From: Firmicutes bacterium UBA4882
GTDB lineage: Bacteria > Bacillota > UBA4882
Direction: 5' to 3'
Assembly (NCBI GenBank): GCA_002399265.1
Contig: DHDG01000039.1
Span: 141,683-168,602, forward strand
Length of the DNA: 26,920 nt
Shown here one piece after another: positions 7,528 through 15,760 of the stretch; positions within the stretch are counted from its first letter, which is position 1, and each line of letters opens with the position of its first letter. The translations under genes were made by a program, and so were the position numbers. The notes beneath the pieces are model-generated. The model saw nothing but the letters and a program-made list of their open reading frames with translations, was not told the DNA's origin and did no database searches.

Positions 7528-9405
7528 CATTGTGTATTGCGACCAAAGCACTCTCCAAGTGGAGTTCCCATTATCAGGCCTTTCGAAAAAAATTGAGCAA
7601 GGCTGGACATTTGGGTAATTGGGGGGCGGATTAACCGCAGCCCTAGTATCCCAAGTAAAATAGCGCCCATATCCGGTAGTGTCCGTACCAAATTTACCAG
7701 CATTTTTCGTTGCGATGGAGCCAAATAAATAAACATAACCTTTCTTGACCCCGTTACAATCGGCGCAGCCAAATTCACCTTTGTCGGCAAAAATGTTGGC
7801 ATCAATATATATGTCTTGGGGAGGAGAAGGATAGTCAACAACTATCTTGCCGTTTTCACTGATTATGCCCAGAATATTGGATGTACCAGTAGTCCCGGCA
7901 TTTTCGTAACGCAAATCACCAGTAATGATAATATCATTTTTGGACAGAATGGTGAGTTCGGTAGTATCTGCGATGTGATGTTTCTGCGGCTCGGGCAGCC
8001 AAGGAGCATTAATGGCATCAATTCCGTAAAGGCCTTGCAGACTGCCGTCAACGTAAATACCCATCTGCGAACCGCTGCCCTCGGGATCCACGTCAGGCAA
8101 ACCGGTATAATTCGTAAACACCGTTTCACCTCTGCGCCTGACAGAAGTAACCATGTTATCATAATCAACTACCACTTCGGAGTCCCCAATAACCTCTCCC
8201 GAACTGGCATAATGTGTAATATAATATCTTTGCTTATGACCATCAATTTGAAGCCCAATTGCGCAAGGCCCAACCGCCCAGATACCTCCGCCATTAATGG
8301 TACTGCCGCCAACATCCATATAAATATTGCGCGTGCTCAGTCCCAAATCGTTGGGCGGGAAAGAAGAACCCTTGACTCTAGATTGGAAAAAGAGAAAACC
8401 GCCTTCATAACTCAGAGGGTCCATTGGAACACCCCAAAAATAGCCTTTTTGAAATTGTGGCCATACGATATACTGATTCTGATTCTTGGCACTAGGGGGA
8501 TAGTACTCTTTGTTACTGGATCCCCAGGAAGAGCCAGTCCAGAACAAAGCCTCGTTTTGCGTTGTAGTGACAACATTCTGGAACAAGGTTCCAGGCATGC
8601 CGGCAAAATGAAAAGTGCCGCTGGTATGCACCGGACCATAATACTGATCGCGGGCATTCATGCAGACTTCGCCGCTAACATTACTATAATAGCTGTCGGT
8701 GAATTCCAGATAGTCGGTAAAATTACGATTATTCACGAAAAGGGTAACTGTTCCACGCCCGTAGGTCGTATACCGCGCCACTTTTCCTTTGGCCAGCGGG
8801 GCGGTTGCCTCCACCTCAATCTCAAAACGCAAAGGGAAACTATAGCATTGATCTTTATAAGGCACGCCGTTTGGAAATACTGAAATCCTGGCGTAAAATT
8901 CCCTGCCATCACCGGATTCCCCAATTGGGTTCCAGGTTTTCTGGGTTGAGCTATTGTCTACCAGGACCAAGCGAGCGGTGGTTGCACTACTCTTCATATC
9001 TACAAGATAGGTACGCTGGGCAATATCGGAACTGCCAATCAGATTACCGTTGGCGTCCACCGGAAAAGTACCCAGTCCTCCGAAGTCCAGAAGAAGCAAT
9101 GTTTTTTGGGAGGTAACAAGAGCTTCCATTGTGTCTTCGCTAGCCGCAGTATTGGGAAGGTTTTGTTTGACAGAACCGAGCATATAGTCCTGAAAGCACC
9201 GTTCGGCTACACGTCTTCCGGAATCAGCCACAAAGAAAACATCGTTTTTTGCACGATGGATCTGTGACTGAAGAATTTCGGCATCTGCAAACATTAGCAG
9301 AGCGGTCCCAACAACAGCAATAATAGCAAAAATAACAATCACGACAGTAAGGCTGGTGGCACCAGCCTCATTTTTTTTGTGAGAAACTAAACGTGCAATT
9401 GTCAT
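7519..9405 (-). CDS. Large PilX/GspK-like minor prepilin
   Basis: A 628-residue protein with a prepilin-type N-terminus: a basic leader, Gly15, then a hydrophobic helix (ATSLTVVIVIFAIIAVVG). Position +5 of the putative mature protein is Thr, where pilins usually have Glu. GspK and similar tip subunits also lack that Glu. The long remainder holds several glycine- and aromatic-rich stretches and a C-terminal VYLFGSIATKNAGKFGT...GYGRYFTWDTRAAVNPPP pattern that I associate with PilX-N-terminal-domain proteins of Firmicutes. Its role is probably tip or initiation complex of the type IV pilus, possibly adhesion. The last part is inference: no named adhesin domain is visible. Confidence 0.75.
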   Translation of the reverse strand: MTIARLVSHKKNEAGATSLTVVIVIFAIIAVVGTALLMFADAEILQSQIHRAKNDVFFVADSGRRVAERCFQDYMLGSVKQNLPNTAASEDTMEALVTSQKTLLLLDFGGLGTFPVDANGNLIGSSDIAQRTYLVDMKSSATTARLVLVDNSSTQKTWNPIGESGDGREFYARISVFPNGVPYKDQCYSFPLRFEIEVEATAPLAKGKVARYTTYGRGTVTLFVNNRNFTDYLEFTDSYYSNVSGEVCMNARDQYYGPVHTSGTFHFAGMPGTLFQNVVTTTQNEALFWTGSSWGSSNKEYYPPSAKNQNQYIVWPQFQKGYFWGVPMDPLSYEGGFLFFQSRVKGSSFPPNDLGLSTRNIYMDVGGSTINGGGIWAVGPCAIGLQIDGHKQRYYITHYASSGEVIGDSEVVVDYDNMVTSVRRRGETVFTNYTGLPDVDPEGSGSQMGIYVDGSLQGLYGIDAINAPWLPEPQKHHIADTTELTILSKNDIIITGDLRYENAGTTGTSNILGIISENGKIVVDYPSPPQDIYIDANIFADKGEFGCADCNGVKKGYVYLFGSIATKNAGKFGTDTTGYGRYFTWDTRAAVNPPPNYPNVQPCSIFFERPDNGNSTWRVLWSQYTMED

Positions 9406-9426
9406 GCTGTTCGTTCACTCCCCTGC

Positions 9427-10266
9427 TTATAAATTGCGGGGTGCAACGGTTTGCTCAAGCTGCGCATGATATTTTTTACCTTCACGGCCGCCAACACGAT
9501 AAACATCAATAAAGACATTGATGCACATTAAATTGAGGGCATCATTTCCATCCAGGGAATCCTTAACCGTACCGTCCCGCATAACATAGGTGAATTTTAA
9601 AAGCGTGACATTGGAAAACTCATGGGTCGTCTTGCCAGTGGTAAGGTCGGACTTGTTGACAATGCGCTTGACCCTATCGCCCTCTTCAGGAAGCCATTCA
9701 ATCTGATCGACTCTGAAAACAGGAGAGCCTGCCGGGATCAACCATTTTGTTTTATCTTTATTATGCTGGATCATCAATGCAGAATCTTGAACTTTGGAAA
9801 TCTGAAGCACCTGGAATTCCCCGTTTTGATAAACGATGGCGTAGCCGTCATCATACGGCAGAAAAGCCTCAACATCATCCACTTTCAGCTCAGATGATGA
9901 AGGCGGCATATCTGAACGGATTGATCCCCCCATTTTCAGGGCACGCACAGTAATACCGTCTGAGGCGGTTTCAGTAGCGCCATTTTTGGATTCAAAGGCA
10001 TGCTCAAAATATGTATTAACGCTGACATTAGAGAGATCGCCCAGAAAAACGCCGAAACCGGCCTCCCTGAGATCGTTCGTCACAACCTGCATTAGATTTC
10101 TGGCATCTTCAGTAGTTTCCTGCATCACTTTAGTAATAGAGGAGGAGGTCACCGCATTTGATACTACCTGCAATGCAATTGTACCCGCTATTGCCAAAAT
10201 GGCTCCTGCCAGCAGTACTTCAACCAGAGTAAAGCCATGGTCTTCTTGAATACGCCTTAAGCGCAT
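9427..10266 (-). CDS. PilW-like minor prepilin
   Basis: 279 residues with a class-III-type prepilin signal: leader to Gly11, then FTLVEVLLAGAILAIAG with Glu at mature position 5. The C-terminal part is mixed soluble sequence ending QLEQTVAPRNL, as in PilW/PulJ-like proteins. It lies between the PilV- and PilX-like genes, the usual minor-pilin order. The ATG at 10266 has AAGGGGG upstream. Likely part of the priming complex at the pilus tip. Confidence 0.82.
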   Translation of the reverse strand: MRLRRIQEDHGFTLVEVLLAGAILAIAGTIALQVVSNAVTSSSITKVMQETTEDARNLMQVVTNDLREAGFGVFLGDLSNVSVNTYFEHAFESKNGATETASDGITVRALKMGGSIRSDMPPSSSELKVDDVEAFLPYDDGYAIVYQNGEFQVLQISKVQDSALMIQHNKDKTKWLIPAGSPVFRVDQIEWLPEEGDRVKRIVNKSDLTTGKTTHEFSNVTLLKFTYVMRDGTVKDSLDGNDALNLMCINVFIDVYRVGGREGKKYHAQLEQTVAPRNL

Positions 10267-10346
10267 CGGTCATTCCCCCTTTGGAGATACTATTGCGAGG
10301 TGGCCGTAAGTAAACCAGAATCAGTCAGGTAGCTTATTAATAAGAA

Positions 10347-10820
10347 TTACCGTCTCAGCAGAAATAACTCAACCTGTGATAACCCGGATTGGCCGCTCGG
10401 CCAGAACACTCTTACAATTGTGCGTGTTAATCCATCCATCGGAGTTCCGTCAATAATGGCGGGACTTTCCACCTGCACAGTGCCAAAAGCATCCGTACGC
10501 AATTCATTCTCCAACTGATCCTTCCAGGAGGTAACAATACCATTAGTGGCAGATGCTGAAAAAGTGGTGGCGTTACGGGTGTCGACTCCGTTAAATTGTG
10601 CTACGGTAGCCAGTGTCTCATTAGTAAGCCGTTCCATCAGAACCTGCGCAAGATAGGTGGCTTCGGTTCTTTGACGGCTGGTAATAATCATCCGGCCGCT
10701 CACTGTAAACATCGACATCAAGGTTAGCAATGCCAAAGAAAGCAGTCCAATCGCAAGTAAAGCTTCGACTAGCGTAAATCCCTTTTGGTTTCCTATCCGT
10801 TTCAGCACCTTTGCCACCAC
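10347..10820 (-). CDS. PilV-like minor prepilin
   Basis: 157 residues with leader to Gly14 followed by FTLVEALLAIGLLSLALLTL, the PilV/GspI type of N-terminus, with Glu at mature position 5. It is a small minor pilin, encoded between the secretin and the PilW-like gene. The start is uncertain: GTG codons at 10820, 10817 and 10808 are all in frame near GAGGAAAGG. All would keep the prepilin signal. Confidence 0.82.
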   Translation of the reverse strand: MVAKVLKRIGNQKGFTLVEALLAIGLLSLALLTLMSMFTVSGRMIITSRQRTEATYLAQVLMERLTNETLATVAQFNGVDTRNATTFSASATNGIVTSWKDQLENELRTDAFGTVQVESPAIIDGTPMDGLTRTIVRVFWPSGQSGLSQVELFLLRR

Positions 10821-10846
10821 CTTTCCTCAGCTGCGGTCGTTAGTGC

Positions 10847-12625
10847 CTAGAACCTCTCATCTTTTATATCGGTAACCGGACAAGAAAGTATTAGGACTTG
10901 TCCCACAGAAAGTTTCGAGGGATCGTTCAAATTATTAATCTCGCAGAGAATCTCCACTGTCATCCCATACCTCTTGGAAATGCGCCAGGCAGTATCGCCT
11001 GGTTTGACAGTATAAAGATGCTCCTTTGGAATAGGAACCCGGATCTCCCGCCCGATCTCCAGTTTGGACTGGGCATTCAAGTTATTAATCTGATAGATTG
11101 GCTCAACAGCAACGCCGAATTTGCGGGCGATCGAATAAAGCGTATCGCCTTTTTTGACAAAATAGGTTGTCTCGCTGATCGTGACCTGAATCGGTTGTTC
11201 AGGTTGCACTTCCGGTTGCGGATCAGCGACCGGGTCAACCGGCATCGGCTCGATGATCGGTTCAGTAACCGCCGCCTCAGTCGGCTCCTCTTCGGCGGGA
11301 ACTACCACGATAATGGGCGCTTCTTCAACCGGCGCTTCAATTACGACAGTGCCAACATCCGTACCTTCCGGTCCTCCCGTAGCCTGTTCGGACGGCTGCG
11401 CCGCCGGTTCCGAAGTCTCGGGTACCGCCGGCGTTACAGGAAGTTTGGGTTCAGTAACCTCTTCACTAATATCTAAAGAGCCTTGATCGGTAATTTTCGG
11501 AGTGATGAAAAAGACCAGTTCGGTTTTAGGAGTGGTGCTTTTGCTGTTAAATTTAAAGAAATTACCAATAATCGGCAGATCTGAAAGAATCGGCAATTTG
11601 TAGATGGTATCGAGGTCAGTCTGCCGCATCAGGCCGCCGATAATAATCGTTTCGCCATCTTTGACCCGCAACACTGTTTCGACTTCGCGTGTGGAAATAC
11701 TGGGGTAACCTTCGGCAGTCGTTGAGGTAATCGTGCTGACCTCCGGCTTTAAATAAAGGGTAATGTCGCCGCCTTTGTTAATGCGCGGCGTGATATACAT
11801 CTTGACACCGACCTCAATGAACTGAATAGTTGTGGTGGTGCCCTTTTCAGTCTCCTGAGTAATCTTAACCGGGACTTTCTCGCCGACCAAAATCTTGCCT
11901 TCCTGACCATTGGAAGCAGTAATATTGGGGCGGGCGACTGTCCGGCTTTTATGTTCTTCCTGCATTGCCTGCAATGTCAGGTTAATATCAGGTAGTTTAA
12001 CACCCGTAACATCCCAGGAAATCTGGCCTCCTACGGATGCCTGTATGCCAAACTCGTTTTTGGCGTCAGCGCTCATCTCCTCCAAACGGGCTTCGATGGC
12101 AATCTGAGGTGCCTTAACATCGAGTAGTCTGATGATCTCCTGTATATTCTCGTGTTCCAAAGGTGTGCCGTTTACGACTAAAGAATTGGTGGTGCTGTCT
12201 ACTTTAACCTTATCACTGGGGACGACTACGGAAATACTTTGGGAAATACTCTTGGCATCGGCATAATAAATCCGGATCACTTTTGTTGTGGTAACATCAT
12301 AATTTGCTTTTAATGTAGCTTCATTGCCGACGATGTATGAATCATCAATCCTGCGGTAGTTGAACCCGTTCGAACGCGCCAGATATTGAATGGCCATCTC
12401 GCAAGTGACGCTATTTAATGTCATCGTGACTTCGCCTTTGATGCTGGCATCAAGGACAATGTTAACTCCATATACGCGGCCCACATGCCGCAAAGCATCA
12501 CGCAAATCAGCACCGCGCCATTCAAAATTATGCTTTGCCTCATCACCAAGCGCGGCAGACCAGATGGAAATGAAAGCTGCCAAGACACAAATTAACAACA
12601 TCAAGAACCTGATTCTGCGTTTCAT
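10847..12625 (-). CDS. pilQ: Type IV pilus secretin with two C-terminal LysM domains
   Basis: This is the outer-membrane channel for the pilus. It has a signal peptide (1-27), an STN/N0-like domain (about 33-95), an N1 domain (about 110-175), and a secretin C-terminal domain (about 205-375) with VARPNITASNG, VGEKVPVKI and PILSDLPIIGNFF motifs. Then comes a Glu/Pro/Val-rich linker (about 385-485) and two LysM domains (about 486-531, 537-583), each with a VKKGDT or VKPGDT start and an INNLN core. PilQ proteins usually bind peptidoglycan through N-terminal AMIN domains; I see none here. LysM is the likely wall anchor. The ATG overlaps the upstream gene's stop. Confidence 0.92.
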   Translation of the reverse strand: MKRRIRFLMLLICVLAAFISIWSAALGDEAKHNFEWRGADLRDALRHVGRVYGVNIVLDASIKGEVTMTLNSVTCEMAIQYLARSNGFNYRRIDDSYIVGNEATLKANYDVTTTKVIRIYYADAKSISQSISVVVPSDKVKVDSTTNSLVVNGTPLEHENIQEIIRLLDVKAPQIAIEARLEEMSADAKNEFGIQASVGGQISWDVTGVKLPDINLTLQAMQEEHKSRTVARPNITASNGQEGKILVGEKVPVKITQETEKGTTTTIQFIEVGVKMYITPRINKGGDITLYLKPEVSTITSTTAEGYPSISTREVETVLRVKDGETIIIGGLMRQTDLDTIYKLPILSDLPIIGNFFKFNSKSTTPKTELVFFITPKITDQGSLDISEEVTEPKLPVTPAVPETSEPAAQPSEQATGGPEGTDVGTVVIEAPVEEAPIIVVVPAEEEPTEAAVTEPIIEPMPVDPVADPQPEVQPEQPIQVTISETTYFVKKGDTLYSIARKFGVAVEPIYQINNLNAQSKLEIGREIRVPIPKEHLYTVKPGDTAWRISKRYGMTVEILCEINNLNDPSKLSVGQVLILSCPVTDIKDERF

Positions 12626-13404
12626 TTTCCTTCACCCCCGAGTACCAATACAATAGTTCGCGCCGAACTGCGCAGCGTAACCTGAGCACCAGTTATTTTT
12701 TCAACCAGCCATATGCCCTCAATCCGATCGCCTTCTCTGACGATATAGGCATTCTCTGGGGTTTCGATAATCGCAAAACGGAGCGAACCGTGTTCGCTGA
12801 GACCGGTAAAGATCCATGATTCCCAAGGCTCTTTCGGTTTCTCGACGATCGCCGGTTTGGTCTGACCCGGTGTCGGACTCGCTGCCGAACCTGGTGTCTG
12901 ACTGGACACTGGATTCTTAACTGGCACTGTTGTCTTAGGTGCACTGGCAGTATTGCTGCTGGAAGCCGGTTTCGTTTTTAGGGCCGCCACTTCAGCAAAG
13001 GGATTCTCCCGGCCGACAGCGAAGGCAAACTCAGGTACATCCCACTTTGGTTTCGGTTTGGATTCCTCTTTCCTTATTACGGCAGGTTCTGCGGCAGGCA
13101 CTTTCGCTGCGCTACCTGGCTGCTTCGCTATTTCCTGAGCGGCAGGATCGGCCGCTGCTGCCGCTGAGGCGCTGTCTGTCGCCTGTGACCCTGCGGCTGT
13201 GCCACCCGACTGACTGGGATTCGCCGTATTAGTGGCCGGTTTCTTTGGTGGCGGCGCTGGCGACTGCCCCCCACCGAAAAGCCCGTCGAGCAAACCCAGG
13301 GAATTAGCCCCTACAGCTACAAAAAGCACTAAAACCAGTACCAATATCAATGGATTGTTAGCCAGACTTTTCTTGGATTTTCTATGGGGTTTATTTTTGG
13401 CCAT
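12622..13404 (-). CDS. PilP/GspC-like pilus alignment protein
   Basis: 260 residues: short basic cytoplasmic N-terminus, one membrane helix (about 18-38), a long Ala/Pro/Ser-rich linker, an ENPFAEV motif resembling the DPF segment of PilP, and a small C-terminal beta domain (WIFTGLSEHGSLRFAIIE ... REGDRIEGIWLVEKI) like the HR domain of GspC/PilP. It would join PilN/PilO to the secretin. Unlike classical PilP it has no lipobox, so the membrane anchor is GspC-like. The ATG at 13404 has GAGAGGGGG at suitable spacing. Function is mostly from position between pilO and pilQ. Confidence 0.7.
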   Translation of the reverse strand: MAKNKPHRKSKKSLANNPLILVLVLVLFVAVGANSLGLLDGLFGGGQSPAPPPKKPATNTANPSQSGGTAAGSQATDSASAAAAADPAAQEIAKQPGSAAKVPAAEPAVIRKEESKPKPKWDVPEFAFAVGRENPFAEVAALKTKPASSSNTASAPKTTVPVKNPVSSQTPGSAASPTPGQTKPAIVEKPKEPWESWIFTGLSEHGSLRFAIIETPENAYIVREGDRIEGIWLVEKITGAQVTLRSSARTIVLVLGGEGK

Positions 13405-13942
13405 CAACAGCACCCCCTCTCATAAAGGTGGCTGCTTGAATACTGACCTGGTATTCATTTTCGCCTGGATTAATGTTTGAAGTTTTCACGATAATCAGGC
13501 GCTTAGCTGAAGTCACTTCGTCATAAAAGCGCAATACATTCCGATATTCGCCTTTAATGGGCAGATTAAGTGTGATTTCCAGATGGGTATTTCTATTAAT
13601 CGGATTACTGACAGCAATAGATGAAAGCTGCACATTACATCGATCCGCAATTAATTCCAATTCTCTGAGCAGAGCCGGGATTTCTTTATCGTTCGGAATC
13701 AGCATTTCAAAAGAGGCCAAATCCGACTTCGCCTGCTCATATTTTATTTCCAGTTCTTCCTGATCGCGCAGTTCTTTGCGAATTTGCTCGATTTTCGTTT
13801 CCATTGCGCTGACTTCGCTTTTAACTTGTTCAGCCCGAACCATGGTTGGCGACAAAATGAATTGATAAAACCCTCCACCCAAGGCAATGATTGACATGAC
13901 CGCCACCAAAATGATTTCCTGTTTAGTAAGAGGACGCGCCAT
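13391..13942 (-). CDS. pilO: PilO-like pilus alignment protein
   Basis: 183 residues: an N-terminal membrane helix (about 8-30), a coiled coil (about 35-75, rich in Glu/Lys/Gln) and a ferredoxin-like periplasmic domain with LPIKGEYRNVLRFYDEV, the usual PilO layout. It pairs with PilN in the alignment subcomplex. The ATG at 13942 is preceded by AAGGGGGTG; a TTG at 13966 is a weaker choice. It overlaps pilN by 20 bp and the PilP-like gene by 14 bp. Confidence 0.87.
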   Translation of the reverse strand: MARPLTKQEIILVAVMSIIALGGGFYQFILSPTMVRAEQVKSEVSAMETKIEQIRKELRDQEELEIKYEQAKSDLASFEMLIPNDKEIPALLRELELIADRCNVQLSSIAVSNPINRNTHLEITLNLPIKGEYRNVLRFYDEVTSAKRLIIVKTSNINPGENEYQVSIQAATFMRGGAVDGQK

Positions 13943-14480
13943 CAGCCACACCCCCTTTTTCAACAAGACTGCAGCTGACGCTGAAAGCTACGCCGCTATC
14001 TCCTTTCGAAACGGAAGTGGTCTCCACATCCTTAAAAGAAGGTGCCGCTTCCAGGCTCTGTAGCAGATTGGCGGCTGAGAAATAAGACGTCGTGGTAATT
14101 TCAAGCCGCAAAGATCCTTTTTGCATGCTTGCTGAACGTATCTGAACATCTTTCGGAATAAAAGCACCCAGTTCGGCGATCAATAACGGAACATCGATCG
14201 CGTCTTTCATGATGGTATCCTTAACTTGCAGTCGTTTTTCCAGTTCCGAAAGATTGCGTTTGATTTCATCAAGTTTTGCTTTTTGCCTGCTATAGTCGTC
14301 CAAAGCGCTCTGCAGCAAAATTTTCTGTTCCTCTGCTTTTTTGATTTGATAAGTCTGCCAGCCGTAAAACGCTATACCGCCTAGCAGCACGAAGGCAGCT
14401 ACACCGATAATAACCGGAATGGTAAGATCGGCCTTTTTAGGCCGCCGCTGGGCCGAGGGAAGCAGATTAATACGGATCAT
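13923..14480 (-). CDS. pilN: PilN, pilus assembly protein
   Basis: 185 residues starting MIRINLLPSAQRRPKK. The INLLP segment is the peptide by which PilN docks on PilM. One membrane helix (about 23-43) and a coiled coil follow, then a periplasmic domain that pairs with PilO. The start overlaps the pilM stop as ATGA. Confidence 0.93.
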   Translation of the reverse strand: MIRINLLPSAQRRPKKADLTIPVIIGVAAFVLLGGIAFYGWQTYQIKKAEEQKILLQSALDDYSRQKAKLDEIKRNLSELEKRLQVKDTIMKDAIDVPLLIAELGAFIPKDVQIRSASMQKGSLRLEITTTSYFSAANLLQSLEAAPSFKDVETTSVSKGDSGVAFSVSCSLVEKGGVADGASSY

Positions 14481-15622
14481 GCCTCTTCGACCCCCCTCAG
14501 CGCCAGACCGATACCTACCGCCAGCATCGGCGCAAGGTTTGTCAGTGTGGCTACGTTAAACTGACGGGGATTGATTTTAATATTCTCAAAGGGGTTACCG
14601 ATGCGCGCCGGAATGCCAAGTTCGCCTTCCAACATGCGCTCCAGGCCCACAAGCTTACTTCCGCCACCAGTCAGGACTAATTCGTCGATTGACTCGCCGC
14701 GGTTTTGCAGTTTATAGTAATCTATTGAGCGTCTGACTTCCAGCAGAAACTCTTCAAGTACAGGTCGCAGAATCCCGAAAATCTTTACTGACAGATTATT
14801 GGGATCGTTTATCTCGGGTTCATCACCAAAAAAGACTTTCCCGGCTTGCAGTTTCATGTCATCGGCTTCGCTAAAACCACAGTTCATGCCTTCCGCTACT
14901 GCCTCCGTAAATCGCTGGCCGCCAAACGGAATAATGCGGGTAAACTTAAGGCTGTCGCCCTTAAAGATCACCACATCGGTTGTACCGGCACCAATATCAA
15001 TCAGACCACTGCAGCGCTGGCTTTCCAATGACTCCAATCCAAGCGAACGCAGGATGGCAAAAGGCTGCACATCCATAGCGACCGGTGTCAATCCGGCTAC
15101 CTCAATAGCAGCCACATGACTGTTCACTAATTCATTCTGGGCCGCAACTAACATTACTTCGATTTCGCCTTCGTTTTCCGCCGGCCCAATGATATGAAAG
15201 TCAATCACGGCCTCCTCTGGCGAAAACGGAAGATACTTATCAGCTTCCCATTGAATGGCGTTATGTACTTCATCAGCCGGCATATCGGGGAAACGAACCT
15301 GCCGAACGACAACGCTCTGCCCGGCAATGGCTACATAGACTTCCTTGTCATGGATTTTACCAGTTTTAAAAACATGTTTGATGACAGCGCCGATATCGGC
15401 AGGATTGGTGATCACACCGTTTCGAATAGTTCCTGCCGGCACCGGTAGAACGGCATAATGCAGTAACTCCATTCCAGCGGGTGACTGCTGCAATTCAATT
15501 GCCTTAATGGCGCTGGTGCCAATATCTAAACCGATACCGCGGGCTTTAGCCAATTGGATCCCGTTCCTCTCTTCATAGACATTTATCTCAGAGATTCCTG
15601 TTTCTTCCACCGGCACCGCCAT
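14477..15622 (-). CDS. pilM: PilM, actin-like pilus assembly ATPase
   Basis: 381 residues with the actin/FtsA fold motifs: phosphate 1 loop GIGLDIGTSAIKAIEL (about 30-45), GLIDIGAGTTDVVIF, and adenosine loop LVLTGGGSKLVGLERML. It forms the cytoplasmic ring of the type IV pilus alignment complex and binds the N-terminus of PilN. GGAGG lies 10 bp before the ATG. It heads the pilM-pilX block, and directly upstream is the right end of an IS607-type element, so its promoter is displaced or lies inside the element. Confidence 0.95.
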   Translation of the reverse strand: MAVPVEETGISEINVYEERNGIQLAKARGIGLDIGTSAIKAIELQQSPAGMELLHYAVLPVPAGTIRNGVITNPADIGAVIKHVFKTGKIHDKEVYVAIAGQSVVVRQVRFPDMPADEVHNAIQWEADKYLPFSPEEAVIDFHIIGPAENEGEIEVMLVAAQNELVNSHVAAIEVAGLTPVAMDVQPFAILRSLGLESLESQRCSGLIDIGAGTTDVVIFKGDSLKFTRIIPFGGQRFTEAVAEGMNCGFSEADDMKLQAGKVFFGDEPEINDPNNLSVKIFGILRPVLEEFLLEVRRSIDYYKLQNRGESIDELVLTGGGSKLVGLERMLEGELGIPARIGNPFENIKINPRQFNVATLTNLAPMLAVGIGLALRGVEEA

Positions 15623-15649
15623 AAGGCTGAACCTCCGATGTCTACAGGC

Positions 15650-15760
15650 GTGACTTCCCGGGGAACTCCCGGTAGTGGCACTTAACCAGCCAGTGCCAAG
15701 AGGTTTTTCGCCGCGTTAATATCCCGGTCGTGATGCGTTCCACAAACTGGACATGTCCAT
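15650..15760 (-). ncRNA. Candidate TnpB guide RNA (omega RNA) 3' region
   Basis: TnpB guide RNAs normally arise from the 3' end of tnpB plus the element's right end, with the guide read from flanking DNA. Here two hairpins occur at that place on the minus strand: GGCACT...AGTGCC across the tnpB stop (15677-15697) and CCGGG-AGTTC-CCCGG (15658-15672). If intact, the guide would come from the pilM leader. Exact ends cannot be set by eye. Confidence 0.4.

Noticed and set aside
7816..8883. Long plus-strand open frame opposite the PilX-like gene
   Set aside because: It is the complement of a clear prepilin-type gene, has no recognisable family features, and no ribosome binding site supports it.
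10898..11476. Plus-strand open frame rich in Arg, Asn and Phe opposite pilQ
   Set aside because: Its composition reflects the complement of the Glu/Pro/Val-rich secretin linker; no independent signal.
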